Below, piece by piece: positions 39,729-50,054 of a DNA stretch of 64,000 nucleotides. Made by a program: the position numbers and the translations under genes. Under the pieces are notes generated by a model that did no database searches, was not told the origin of the DNA, and worked only from the letters and a program-made list of their open reading frames with translations. The first letter of the stretch is position 1. Each line of letters begins with the position of its first letter. The stretch comes from Saprospiraceae bacterium (GTDB lineage Bacteria; Bacteroidota; Bacteroidia; Chitinophagales; Saprospiraceae): contig JADKAE010000014.1 of NCBI GenBank assembly GCA_016715405.1, forward strand, positions 1 through 64,000. Reading direction: 5' to 3'.

Positions 39729-42600
39729 ATGGATTACAATCCCCGCGAAATTGAGAATAAGTGGAAGACGTATTGGGAAGAGCAGGCGGTGTACAAGGTG
39801 ACACATAATAGCGACAAACCCAAATTTTATGTGCTGGATATGTTCCCCTATCCGTCCGGCTCGGGCCTGCACGTAGGCCACCCGCTGGGATATATCGCCT
39901 CCGACATATTTGCCAGGTATAAACGCCTGAGTGGTTTTAATGTGCTGCACCCAATGGGTTACGATGCCTTCGGACTACCCGCCGAGCAATATGCAATCCA
40001 AACCGGCGTGCACCCCGCCGTGTCTACCCAGGAAAATATCAACCGCTATCGCAGCCAGTTGGGAAACCTCGGCTTTAGCTACGACTGGAGCCGCGAGATC
40101 AGCACAGCCGATCCCCATTATTACAAATGGACGCAGTGGATTTTTCTTCAGCTTTTCGAACATTATTACGATAAAAACCAGCAAAAAGCGCAACCCATTT
40201 CCCAACTGATCGCACATTTTGAACGCGAGGGGAATGCAGGACTTCAGGCTGCCGCTTCGCCCCAGGCTCCGTTTTCTGCCGCAGATTGGAAGGCCATGAG
40301 CGCCAAACATCGCGACGAGGTGCTGATGAATTACCGCCTGGCTTACCGCAAGGTGACGTATGTGAACTGGTGCGAAGCACTTGGCACGGTGCTGGCCAAC
40401 GACGAAGTAAAAGACGGCGTGAGCGAACGCGGCGGTTACCCCGTAGAGCGCAAACCGATGCTGCAGTGGAGCCTCCGCATCACCGCCTACGCCGAACGCC
40501 TGCTCAACGATCTGCAGGAACTCGACTGGTCTGACTCCATGAAACGCACCCAGAGCAACTGGATAGGCCGCTCGGAAGGCGCCCAGTTGTTTTTTGACGT
40601 GGCCGGTACCGACCACAAAATCGAAATCTATACCACCCGCGCCGATACTATTTTTGGCGCTACGTATATGGTGCTGGCCCCGAACACGACCTGGTGCCGT
40701 CCTTGACAAGCGATGCCCAACGTGCCGAAGTAGAAGCCTATCTGAAATACGTCAAATCGCGCTCGGAGCGCGACCGCATGGCGGAAGTCAAAGAGGTTAC
40801 CGGCGCTTTTCTGGGCAGCTACGCCGTAAACCCGTTTACCAACGAAAATATCCCGATCTGGATCGGCGAATACGTGCTGAAAGATTACGGTACCGGCGCT
40901 ATCATGGCCGTGCCAGCCGACGACGAACGCGACTTGCGTTTTGCCCAAAAATTCAACTTGCCGGTGGTGGATATTATCGATAAGTCGATGTACCCCAACG
41001 CCACTATTGAAGACAAATTGGGCAAAATGATCAATTCCGGTTTTCTCACCGGATTGGAAGTGCCCGATGCGATTGAAACCATTTTGCAAGAGATCGAAAA
41101 ACGAGGCCTGGGCAAACGCCAGGTGAATTACAAGCTGCGCGACGCCATTTACAGCCGCCAGCGCTACTGGGGCGAACCCTTCCCGGTGATCTACGACACC
41201 GAAGGAGTGGCCCACGCCATGCCGCTGAGCGAACTGCCGCTCACCCTGCCCGATCTCGACGATTTTAAACCCGCCGCCGGCGTCAAATCACCGCTGGCCC
41301 GCGTCAGCTCCTGGGTGAACCTACCGGATGGCTGGACCCGCGAAACCGATACCATGCCCGGATTTGCCGGCTCTTCGTGGTATTTCCTGCGTTATATGGA
41401 CTCCCAAAATGACAGCGAGTTTGCCAGCCAGGAGGCTATCCAATATTGGCGGGATGTAGACTTATATATCGGCGGTACCGAACACGCCGTGGCCACTTGA
41501 TGTACTCGCGCTTTTGGCACAAGTTTTTATTCGACAAAGGCCGGGTAGTCACCAAAGAACCTTTCCGCAAGCTCATCAACCAGGGCATGATACAGGGCGT
41601 CATCGAATCGCTGATGATGCAAAAAGACAAAGTAAACGGCGTCAACCGCTTGGTCTGCGCTACTATCGCCGCCGAAGAAGAGAAAAAGGGTATCGAATTT
41701 GTAAAAATACCTGTCTATGTCGACTATGTGCGCGACTACGGCATGCCTTCCTCGTTTATGGACGCAGAAGGACTCGACAAATTTATCGCCTGGCGGCCCG
41801 AATACCAGGACGCTATCTTTGAATGCCCCAATGGCATTTATCAAAAAGGCATATTCACCCCCCGCGCCGGCGCCGAAGGCGGCAGCCACCTGGTTACCGT
41901 ATCCGAGGTGGGCAAAATGTCGAAATCCAAATACAACGTCATCAACCCCGACGACGTGGTAGAAAAATACGGCGCCGACTGCTTCCGCATGTACGAGATG
42001 TTCCTGGGGCCTATCGACGTAGCCAAACCCTGGAATACCTCCGGTATCGACGGGGTGAGCCGCTTCCTGCGCAAATTCTGGAGCCTGTTTTTTGATCCTA
42101 AAAAAGGATTTTACCTCAGCGAAGAAGCTCCCTCGGCAGAAGAACAACGCGTAGTGCATACCTGCATCAAACGCGTCAACGAAGACATCGAGCGTTTTGC
42201 CTTTAATACCTGCGTGAGCGCCTTCATGATCGCCACCAACGAACTCGGCCGCCTGAAATGCAACAAACGCGCGGCACTCGAACCACTGGTGGTGCTGATG
42301 GCCCCGTTTGCGCCCCACCTCAGCGAGGAGTTGTGGCATCTCATGGGCCGCGAAGGCAGCATCCACGCCAACGGCGCTTATCCCGAACACAACGAAGATT
42401 ATCTGAAACAGGATTCGGTGAATTACCCCATCGCCATCAACGGCAAAACGAGGGCTACCATCGCCTTCCCCGCCGACGCCACACAGGAATCGCTGACTAA
42501 GGAAGTGCTCGATAATCCCGCCGTGCAGAAATGGCTCGAAGGAAAACCGCCGAAAAAGGTGATCGTGGTGCCCGGTAGGATGATCAATATTGTGGTGTAA
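39729..42600 (+). CDS. leuS: Leucyl-tRNA synthetase (two frameshifts)
   Basis: Charges tRNA-Leu; essential. The class I HIGH-type motif is HVGHPLGYIASDIFARYKRL. An editing domain has TTRADTIFGATYMVLAP and the GTGAIMAVPADDERD segment. A zinc-less insertion is followed by VNLPDGWTRETDTMPGFAGS. The KMSKS motif is GKMSKSKYNVINPDDVVEKY, and the anticodon-binding domain ends GRMINIVV. Breaks lie near 40685 (C run; one extra C gives APEHDLVPSLTSDAQ) and near 41496 (one extra G gives EHAVGHLMYSRFWH). About 957 residues. Stand-alone gene with no promoter box recognised. Confidence 0.97.
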
Positions 42601-42612
42601 GTCAACTCCGGA

Positions 42613-42689
42613 AAGTTTACTAAACTTCCAAAGTTTAGTAAACTTGTACTCCTGGAAAGTTTACTAAACTTCCAAAGTTTAGTAAACTT
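42613..42689. repeat. Doubled perfect hairpin AAGTTTACTAAACTT / AAGTTTAGTAAACTT
   Basis: Two copies (42613-42645 and 42657-42689), each with AAGTTTACTAAACTT facing its exact inverse over a 3-base loop, separated by 11 bases. They lie between the convergent ends of leuS and the cyclase and may terminate both. A single variant is at 33095-33128. Confidence 0.85.
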
Positions 42690-42690
42690 G

Positions 42691-44423
42691 TCAAAGACGA
42701 TGTAATACAAAATACATCTCGATATCCGATTTGTTTTTGATGGCGATTTTGCCCCTGGGCTCGCATTTGAACGTGTCTTTTACCAAGGCATACGTGTCGG
42801 CTGAAATATTGACTTTACCCGGCTTACCCCTCGATTCCAATCGACTGGCCGTGTTGACCGTGTCGCCCCAGATGTCGTAGGCAAACTTGCGGGCGCCCAC
42901 CACGCCGGCCACGACCGGCCCGGAGTGGATGCCCACCCGCATGGGAAAGGGAAGCAGGCCTTTTTGTTGTCTTTTGCATTGTACTCCTCCATAAAACGCT
43001 GCATCTCCAGCGCTGCGCTCACCAGTTCGTGGGCATGGCGAGGATCGCCGTTGGGCAGGCCCGAAGCGCACATATACGAATCGCCTATAGTTTTGATCTT
43101 TTCTACCCGGTATTTCGAGATAATGGCGTCAAAAGCCCGGAAGCAGTGGTCGATTTCGGCCACCAGGTCTTCGGGCGACAGGATTTCCGATATTTTGGTA
43201 AAACCTTTAAAATCAGAAAATAATACGCTTGCCATCTCAAAGCGCCGGGCTTGCACCCGGCCTTTTTCTTTGAGTTCCTGGATCGTTTCTTCGGGCAGGA
43301 TATTGGCCAGCAAATCATCGGAGTGGCGCTTGCCGCGCCACACAGCCCAGGCCATGCCGCCCAATAATAGCAGCCCCACGATCACAGACCACAGCGCCAG
43401 CCGCTGATTGCGCAGCAAGTTATCCTGTATCGTTTTTTCCTGTTCGAGAAGTTTGATCTGGTTGTTTTTTAGCTGGGTTTGGTATTTGGCGTCCAACTCA
43501 GCGGCAATCTCGTTGCGTTCTACCGTGAACAGGCTATCATCGATTGTTTTGAGCTTCAACAAATAATTATAGGCCGTTTGGTAATCGCCCAGTCCCAGCG
43601 CGGCGTTGCCCAGTTGGTTGTAAAACAGGGGTTGAATATCGGGACTGGTCATCAGGCACAGGGCGGTATCCGATAGGAGCAGTTGCTGCGATAGCCGGTA
43701 CCGGCCCATCATATTCAGGGTTTCGCCCAGGTTGGCCAGCGAGCGGCAGTAATCTTCGGCGTTGCCGTAACTGCGGTACAATTGGAGGCTTTGCCTAAAG
43801 CATTTTTCTGCTTCGTTGTATTTTTGGAGTTTGAGCAAGACGGTCCCCTTATTGTTCAGCGCATCGGCGATATGCGCGGTGTCGTTGAGTTCGAAGGCTA
43901 CCTTTAGCGCTTGCTCCGACAATACCAGCGCGCGTTTGGGCTCCGACACGTTGTAAGCGCCGGTGAGGTTGTTTAATAATACGATCTGGTGGGCGGGTAG
44001 TCCGTGGCGCATAAAAAGCGGCAGCGCTTTTTCCCAGTATTCGGTGGCTTTCGGGGCGTTGTTCAAGCGGCTGAAGGCTGCGCCCAGGTTGAGGTAGCAC
44101 TTGCCGATGCCCAGCGAATCGGGGATAGCGGCGTATACATCCAGAGAAGCCAGGTAAAGCGGTATAGCGCCCTCGTAATCGGCAATTTCTTCTTTTTCGA
44201 TACCGGTATAAGTCAGGGCTTTGGCTTCTCCCAATTGGTAGCCGCTGCTGCGCGACAAGTCGAGCGCCCGTTGCAGTATGGCAAAAGCGCTATCGCTGCC
44301 GGCCTCTACAGAAGCTGCCAGCAGGGCTTCTACCTCCTTGTATTCGGCAGGCTGGCTTTCCTGGGCGGAAAGCGTGCATCCTAATAGTAAACAGCCTATT
44401 GTGCATACTACAGCTAGGCGCAT
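42691..44423 (-). CDS. TPR-containing adenylate cyclase, class III (one frameshift)
   Basis: Makes cyclic AMP, probably in response to a signal sensed outside the membrane. The signal sequence (MRLAVVCTIGCLLLGCTLSA) leads to six or more TPR-like repeats (residues 30-310: CYLNLGAAFSRLNNAPKATE, ALNNKGTVLLKLQKYNEAEK). A coiled coil and one membrane helix (LWSVIVGLLLLGGMAWAVW, about 345-363) precede the cyclase domain. That has metal Asp in VLFSDFKGFT and TIGDSYMCASGLP, purine-specifying Lys in VEKIKTIGDS with Asp in AYDIWGDTVNTASRLES, and the catalytic Asn-Arg. The Lys/Asp pair indicates ATP, not GTP. The frame breaks near 42965 (joining KKGLLPFPMRVGIHSG). Confidence 0.93.
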
Positions 44424-44496
44424 ATTAATTGGCTTTGAGTCAAAGATAGGGAAAAACGTGACAGGTGAGCGGAGTGAACATCTATGTTATTTTTTG

Positions 44497-44504
44497 TACT
44501 TTTG
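44497..44504 (+). promoter_or_regulatory. -7 promoter box upstream of the tube-protein pair
   Basis: TACTTTTG is an exact TAnnTTTG box 28 bases before the ATG at 44533, giving a short leader. Confidence 0.55.
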
Positions 44505-44532
44505 AGTACATTATTAAAATCACCATTCACCT

Positions 44533-44928
44533 ATGCCTGGCCCATTTCCCGATATTCCGATAGTCCCTGTTCCCGCTGAAGTCATCGTTGATCTCGTTTT
44601 GCGCGATGAGGTAGTTTTCATTGTAATATGGAATGCCGGTGCGAGAAGTGCGCAAGATGTAAATATTGCGTTCAGAACGCCGCTTTTGGGTTTAGGCGGT
44701 AATAAAAATCTCGCAGAATTGCCTGTTTTTCGGGAATTGACTTACCTGGCGCCAGGTAAACATTTTGAAGTATTTGTAGATACGGCGATTTCTTTTTTTG
44801 AAAATAATAAGGAGAAATTCCTTGAATTGCAAATTACCTGGAAAGATGCAGAGGGCAAAAAGAACGAACGAACGATCAGACACAACCTTGAAGTTTACAA
44901 ACAACTTCCTTCTATCACCAATAAATAA
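44533..44928 (+). CDS. Small beta-sandwich-like protein preceding the tube gene
   Basis: 131 residues, not recognised with certainty. No signal peptide. Alternating hydrophobic strands (VIVDLVLRDEVVFIVIWNAG, DVNIAFRTPLLGLGG, FLELQITWKDAEGKKNERTI) recall a CARDB/Ig-like beta sandwich. AT-richer than the housekeeping genes nearby and intact. It ends 5 bases before the next gene and shares the promoter at 44497-44504, so it probably works with the tube-like protein, perhaps as a chaperone, cap or cargo. Confidence 0.65.
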   Translation: MPGPFPDIPIVPVPAEVIVDLVLRDEVVFIVIWNAGARSAQDVNIAFRTPLLGLGGNKNLAELPVFRELTYLAPGKHFEVFVDTAISFFENNKEKFLELQITWKDAEGKKNERTIRHNLEVYKQLPSITNK

Positions 44929-44933
44929 ATATT

Positions 44934-45383
44934 ATGGCAGACTATCCGATTCAGAATTTCCATTTTCAGGTAGAATGGGGCGGTACCCGCATTGGATTTG
45001 AAAGTGTGGAAAACCTCGAAGTACAATCCGCCTATATTGAATATCGGGAAGGCAGTAGCAAAGAATACGCTACTATGAAATTGCCCGGGCGACCTATATA
45101 TGGGAATATCGTCTTAAAACGAGGCATGTTTCCAAAGGATATCGAATTCTTTAAGTGGTGGAGGGATACTTATTTTTTTATGGAGCGGGGCCAGCCAGGA
45201 AGTCTCTATCGTCGGACGGTAACTATACAGGTGCTAGATGATGAGCATAAACCCATTCTGACCTGGCAATTGCACAATGCCTTTCCCGTGCGATTCGCCG
45301 TTTCAGATTTGCACGCACAGGGTAATGAAGTTATCATCGAAACACTCGAACTGACTTACGAACGGCTCACTGTAGAAGTTTAA
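44934..45383 (+). CDS. Phage T4 gp19-like tail-tube protein (contractile injection system type), solitary
   Basis: 149 residues, the usual tube-protein length. The start YPIQNFHFQVEWGGTRIGFE, the middle IEYREGSSKEYATMKLPGRP and NIVLKRGMFPKDIEFFKWW, and the end NAFPVRFAVSDLHAQGNEV followed by IIETLELTYERLTV match the tube family used by R-type pyocins and extracellular contractile injection systems. In those systems it stacks into the inner tube. Here no sheath, baseplate, spike or AAA+ gene follows within the window. Cotranscribed with the preceding small gene. Confidence 0.85.
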   Translation: MADYPIQNFHFQVEWGGTRIGFESVENLEVQSAYIEYREGSSKEYATMKLPGRPIYGNIVLKRGMFPKDIEFFKWWRDTYFFMERGQPGSLYRRTVTIQVLDDEHKPILTWQLHNAFPVRFAVSDLHAQGNEVIIETLELTYERLTVEV

Positions 45384-45398
45384 TTGAAAAATTGACTA

Positions 45399-45575
45399 AG
45401 AGACTGTTTTAAAACTAGTATATATGCTCCCTTTGGAGTCACAGAGTTCGCAGACAATCCGGTAGGTTGTGGTGTGTGAAATAGTAGAGACGCGATTAAT
45501 CGCGTCTCTACTATTTCACGGCCAGGTATCCTGGCTACATAGAATGCCTTGTAACAAGATTTTAAGACAGTCTCT
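45399..45575. mobile_element. MITE-like element with 44-base perfect palindrome
   Basis: Terminal inverted repeats AGAGACTGTTTTAAAA (45399-45414) and TTTTAAGACAGTCTCT (45560-45575) match at 15 of 16 positions. Inside, 45476-45519 is a perfect 44-base palindrome centred on GCGATT|AATCGC, followed by a second small one (GCCAGGTATCCTGGC). No coding capacity. It lies between the tube gene and the VIT-vWA gene stop, and may also act as a two-way terminator. Confidence 0.65.
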
Positions 45576-45580
45576 AAGAA

Positions 45581-47691
45581 CTACTCCTTAACCACTTTCC
45601 CGACGTATAGGACATCTTCGCTAAACATCCGCACGGTATACACCCCGGCGGGCAGCATGCGCCCCGAACTGTCAACACCGTCCCAGCCCCACTCACTCAA
45701 GCCGGGCTGCCCGGCCTGTAAAGTGGTCGAGTAGACCAATCGGCCGTGTATGTCGTAAATGGCGATGTAGACCGTGCCGCCCAGCGTTTGTCCCTGTGGC
45801 AACACCAACCGGGTGCTACTGCGGAAGGGATTGGGCACGGCTACCAGCGGATTGCTGTTTATTGTTGTAGGAGCTGGGATTTCTTCGATGGCTGTAGTCC
45901 CTCCGCCGGTATTGTCTTCAAAGCTGGTAAACGGACTGATCACGCCGTAGCACACGCTTAGCCCTACAATCTGCTCTTCGAGCGCCTCTGCTTCTATACT
46001 GCCAGGCGAAGCCGACAGGGAAGTCGCCGTACAAGTCTCCGATTTTTTTCTTCGACCACAAGCGGGGTAAAAACTGCAAGCCGGCCACCGAGGTATCTGC
46101 CAATTGGAGCGGATATTCGTAGCTGACCGGCTGACCAAAAGCTTCTCCGCTGAAATGCACGGTGACGTTGCCCGGCTGGCTGTAACGGCCGGTCACGATA
46201 AGCTGCTGGCCTTTGTAAAGGTTGGGCAAATTGCGGGGATAAGTCTCGACGATGATCGGCGGATCAAAACTCATGCTGGTGTTCAACAATACCGGGTTGC
46301 GCACCGTGAGGTAAAAGCGGCTAATGACTGCTTCCAGTTCGTCGTTTTCTAAAAATTCGGCAAAGCCGTTGTTTTCTTCGGCCAGGAGGGTGAGCAGTTG
46401 TTTGTTGACAGAACTCTCGCCAATACCGAAATTGAAGATCGACAAATCCTGAACCTCATTGATTATTATTTGCTGTTGTACGTGGTTTACAATGCCTTGC
46501 GTGTTGGTGATGCCCGCAGTGGCTTGTCCGTCGGTGAAAAACAGGATGATATTGGCCTGGTCGGTGTTGTTATTTTGGAAATCCTGGATGGCTACGGTAA
46601 AGGCTCCGGAGATATTAGTCGCTCCGCGGGCATAAAGCCCATTAATGTAAGTCAATGCCTGTTGCATGCTACTCGGCGTAAACGGCACGTGATCAGGCTG
46701 AAAACTGGTGATGATATCGTCAAAATCGATGACGTTGAAATAATCGCCCGGATTGAGGTTTTCTACGATAAACGTGGCCGCGTTCCTGGCCTGTACCATC
46801 TTGTCGCCGCTCATACTGCCCGATCTGTCGATGATCAGCGTAAATACTTTTTGGATGACTTCTGTATTTTCGCTGGGGTCGGGCTCTACGATGAAGGCAA
46901 AAAATCCCTGCCCGTGGGTGTCGCAAAGCGCCACGGAGTCGGCCAGGTAGGTGCTGAAACTAAACAAGCCCAGTTCGTCGGCGTTTAGCTGGTAGCGGAT
47001 GTCAAAATCCTGGTTGGCAGGCTGGTTGCTCAACTCGATAAGCAGTGTGGCCAGGTGCGGCGAGAGGTCTACCGCCGCATTGGGGTGGCTCGCTGAACTC
47101 AGCTGATCAATGGTGCGCTGCGAATGCAGCTCGAAAAACAGGTGCTGCAGTTCCAGCGGATCGGTTTGGAATGCGCTATAATTCCCCGGAAAGGCAAAAC
47201 TGACGATGTTGAATTCGTAAGGCAAGAGGTCTACGTAGGTGAGTTCAACGGTGATAAGCGAATCTGGAGCCACCTCGCCGGTCAGGTCGAAATACAAGGG
47301 ATTGGCGCCGAGATACTGCCTGATGTCTTCTTCGATGGTACCGCCGCCGCCGCCGCCGGGCAGCGTCGTATCCTGCGGCACGGGCGAAAAGTCGGCGGCG
47401 TACCAGTTGCCGCCGTATTGCCAGCGCAAACCCGTGGCGCTGCCCGTGCCACTCATCGGAAAACCGAATTTGATGGCGGTGCTATAGCCCAATTGATTAC
47501 GGTAGGTTTGTACGGTCTTTACGGTGGCTATCTGGTCGTTGACAATAACTTCGGTATGGGTAGAAACCAGGGTGAGGTAGACGCCGGTTTCTGCGTTGGC
47601 GATGCATAAACCGTTGGCGCGTGACAGCTGCGGGGTTAATAAGTACGAAATTACAAGCACAAGTAAAATGGGGTAGGCGTTTGGATTTTTC
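45581..47691 (-). CDS. Secreted VIT-vWA protein with T9SS sorting domain (one frameshift)
   Basis: Resembles inter-alpha-trypsin inhibitor heavy chains in layout. The start at 47691 gives the signal MKNPNAYPILLVLVISYLLT; the frame runs upstream through an octamer repeat, which I excluded. A VIT domain (about 30-160) has VKTVQTYRNQLGYSTAIKFG. The vWA domain (about 300-480) has the MIDAS motif DRSGSMSGDK, Thr in ARGATNISGAF and Asp in FFTDGQATAG. A helical segment ends VCYGVISPFTSFEDNTGG, and the sorting domain LVAVPNPFRSSTRLVLPQGQ ends YVGKVVKE. The frame breaks near 46030. Adhesive or matrix role inferred. About 700 residues. Confidence 0.9.
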
Positions 47692-47721
47692 ATGTGAATG
47701 GTTTTTAATAGGTTAATAATT

Positions 47722-47782
47722 ACAAGGTGACAAGGTGACAAGGTGACACGGTGACACGGTGACACGGTGACACGGTGACACG
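47722..47782. repeat. Octamer tandem array ACAAGGTG / ACACGGTG
   Basis: Three ACAAGGTG units are followed by four ACACGGTG units and a partial one. It lies directly upstream of the VIT-vWA start in its leader. Single-sided: no facing arm was found nearby. Confidence 0.85.
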
Positions 47783-47916
47783 TCGCTTTCCTGAGTATAT
47801 ACCCCAAGTTATAGCCTTGTTAACACCCAGATTATGATATTATATGGATTTGTATTGCCGCTTACATTTGTATGTATGGCATCTGCCAATGGCTGACATT
47901 AATGGCAACTTAATTA

Positions 47917-48007
47917 ACCACGGAGTTTCACGGAGTTCACACAGAGTTACACGGAGTCAAAATCTAGCTCTGTGGAACTCTGTGTGAACTCCGTGAAACT
48001 CTGTGGT
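47917..48007. repeat. CACGGAGTT-unit inverted-repeat element
   Basis: ACCACGGAGTTTCACGGAGT and following CACACAGAGTTACACGGAGT units face CTCTGTGGAACTCTGTGTGA and ACTCCGTGAAACTCTGTGGT across an 8-10 base spacer, giving a hairpin of nearly 40 bases a side. A one-sided relative lies at 59570-59611. A short CGTACAGT tandem follows at 48055-48080. The rest of 47783-48094 holds no recognisable gene. Confidence 0.85.
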
Positions 48008-48094
48008 AAAAAAAATCGCTTGAGTGTTTCCTAAAGTTGACGACATTAGTCCTACAGTCGTAAAGTCGTACAGTCGTACAGTCCCAAAATCCTC

Positions 48095-49488
48095 TCACTT
48101 CCCCATATCCCTGTTCAGCACCTCCGCCAACTGGGCTACTTTGATATTCTTGGCAATAATCTTCCGCTCGGGATTAATCACGTACAACTCCGGCGTGATA
48201 TCCACAAAATACTTGGCACAAATCGAGCGGTTGGTAGGGTCGTGCACGTTGATCCAGGAACCTGGTATTGTTGCAGGAAGGTCTTCCACTCTTTGTCGTC
48301 GGTATCCAGGGCGATGCCGTAGACTTCCAGGCCCTTGTCTTTCCATTCTTTGTAAAACGACACCAGCTTGGGCGTTTCTTCGATGCAGTGGTCGCAGGTA
48401 GGGTTGTACATAAACACCACGATATAGGGCGCTTTGATATCATAGATCGAGCGCGGCGTGCCGCTCACATCATTGGCAGTTACGTTAGGCGCTTTTTTGC
48501 CTACAAGGCTGGCTGACATTTCCATGGCGCGCTCCTGCAATCGCCAGACATTCAGGGAATCGCTCCAGAAGGCGCGTTCTTTAGTGAAGTAGTTTTGGAT
48601 CATAAATACAAATACGGCCTCCGAATCCATCAGGGTGCTTTTAGTGGGTTCGTACTTCAGTGCGATCCAGTTCACAAAAAACTTGAAGTACTCCGGCTTG
48701 TCCAGGGTTTTGTCGATCAGGTATTTGGCAGAGCTGATGATAGAGTCCTGGTGCTGCACAGTGAGTTCGGTAATATAGCGCTTTAATTTGTTGGCAATCA
48801 CGGGGGTACTCAGCAACCTTACATCCTTTAAGTCGACATTTTCCCATAAGTCTCTTTTGAAATAGTAGACTTGCAAAGCATTTTGCGCTCCCATCGGGCA
48901 GGTTTACCTCTCTGAGCTCGGGATTTTGCCCGGCTTTTTGAATGCCGCGTAAAACGTATCGCCGTATTGCTTAAAATCGGCCTCCAGATACGCTTTGCGG
49001 TCGGCAGCCAACTTGGCCAGTTGGGCTTTTATATCGGCGTGGGCGGCGCTTTTAGCGTCCAGTTTTTTCATCTCCTCGTTGAGCGTATTGTACCGCCGCT
49101 GAAAATCGCCGTCGTAGCGTATACTTTTGTACAACAGCTCGTTGTCGAGGCTGCCCTCCACCTGCATGGCTTCCGCCAACTGCACTTTTTTGCTGCGCAT
49201 ACTAAAACGCTGGTCTTTGTCGAGCAGCAGTTGGATATTGGTATTGTCGGCAAACAATACGTAATACAGTCCCGGCTTGTAGGGTTCATTTTTATTAAAA
49301 ATAAATTGCCCGTTTGCGTCTACTACCGCAGAATCGGCCCGGTAGTTCTGGTCGGCGAAGACGCCTATCAGGTAGGCTTTGCCGGCGGGCTGGCCTTCGA
49401 TTTGTATGCGGATGTCAGGGGATTCCTGGGCTTGAGCAAACGCGATAACCGCTTGAAACAATAAAAGGAAGATGATATGTCGCTTCAT
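48095..49488 (-). CDS. Exported thiol-disulfide oxidoreductase (TlpA/AhpC-TSA type, DUF4369-like N-terminus; frameshifts)
   Basis: Periplasmic thioredoxin-fold protein. It has the signal MKRHIIFLLLFQAVIAFAQA, then a beta-rich N-terminal domain (IRIQIEGQPAGKAYLIGVFA, SAVVDANGQFIFNKNEPYKP) typical of Bacteroidota redox proteins. A helical linker of about 200 residues leads to the thioredoxin domain, with LVGKKAPNVTANDVSGTPRS, active site CDHC in VFMYNPTCDHCIEETPKLVS, and DITPELYVINPERKII with the cis-Pro region. Breaks near 48900 (joining NPELREVNLPDGSAQNALQ) and near 48258 (joining QVPGSWINVHDPTNR) split it. About 464 residues when repaired. Partner unknown. Confidence 0.87.
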
Positions 49489-49712
49489 GCTATTCGTTTT
49501 TTGCGGGCTAAATTAAGAAGTGATTTGGATTGTGAAAAGTTTTGATTTTTTTCATCGCTGAAAACCGGGTGGGTGTTGCCCAAGTGGTCTTTAGCCGGTA
49601 TTCGGCCCGAAAGCGCGTGAGGGTTACGCCGTACTGGTCTTACACGGCTGTCAGATCGAACAAAATCTAACTAAAGTGAACCCTTACGAACGCTAAAACG
49701 TTATTCAAGTTG

Positions 49713-49768
49713 TGATAGCTAGCCCTGCCAAATTTTGGCATGACCCGGACTCGGCCGCGAGCTATCAT
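49713..49768. repeat. GC-rich flanking repeat, left copy
   Basis: A 55-base segment built around AAATTTTGGCATGACCCGG and GGCCGCGAGCTATCA. A similar segment (AGGTTTTGGGCATGATTTGG, GGGCGCGAATGATA) lies at 50507-50560 in the same orientation. The two flank the toxin-antitoxin region. GATAGCT and AGCTATC within the left copy form a short inverted repeat. The remaining sequence from 49489 to 49712 shows nothing recognisable. Confidence 0.45.
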
Positions 49769-49815
49769 AGCTATTACTGAAAAGTGATGTACATTATTTG
49801 ACGGCGTTAAAAATA

Positions 49816-50054
49816 ATGAAAATCATGGGAGAAGCAGAAATAAAATTGAAACTTATCCGGCTTATCGACAACCAGAAAGGAGAAATCCTTCAAGAGCTGT
49901 ACGACCTGATCATAAGAAATTATATCAAGAAAAAAAGCAACTGGCGCAATTGTCTCCAATGGAGATGGGTTATAAGGAAATGTCCGAGGACCAGGCACGG
50001 GAACAAGAAGCATTTGAGTGGATCGAAGGGACGCTTCATTCGGATGACATATGA
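49816..50054 (+). CDS. Antitoxin-like protein of a MazEF-type module (one frameshift)
   Basis: Small protein of about 79 residues. The N-terminal helix MGEAEIKLKLIRLIDNQKGE-ILQELYDLI looks like an oligomerisation helix of addiction antitoxins. After a break near 49920 the other frame continues KLYQEKKQLAQLSPMEMGYK and EMSEDQAREQEAFEWIEG to a TGA at 50052-50054. The tail is acidic, as expected for a MazF-binding segment. Its stop overlaps the toxin ATG by four bases (ATGA), the classic toxin-antitoxin arrangement. Family assignment rests mostly on the partner. Confidence 0.65.

Noticed and set aside
44533..47691. Full extracellular contractile injection or tailocin cluster
   Set aside because: Only the tube gene is present; no sheath, baseplate, LysM, spike or AAA+ gene lies within 10 kb on either side.
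47722..47782. ACACGGTG tandem considered as CRISPR or as coding extension of the VIT-vWA protein
   Set aside because: No spacers; the coding extension gives a repetitive peptide before a clean signal peptide start at 47691.
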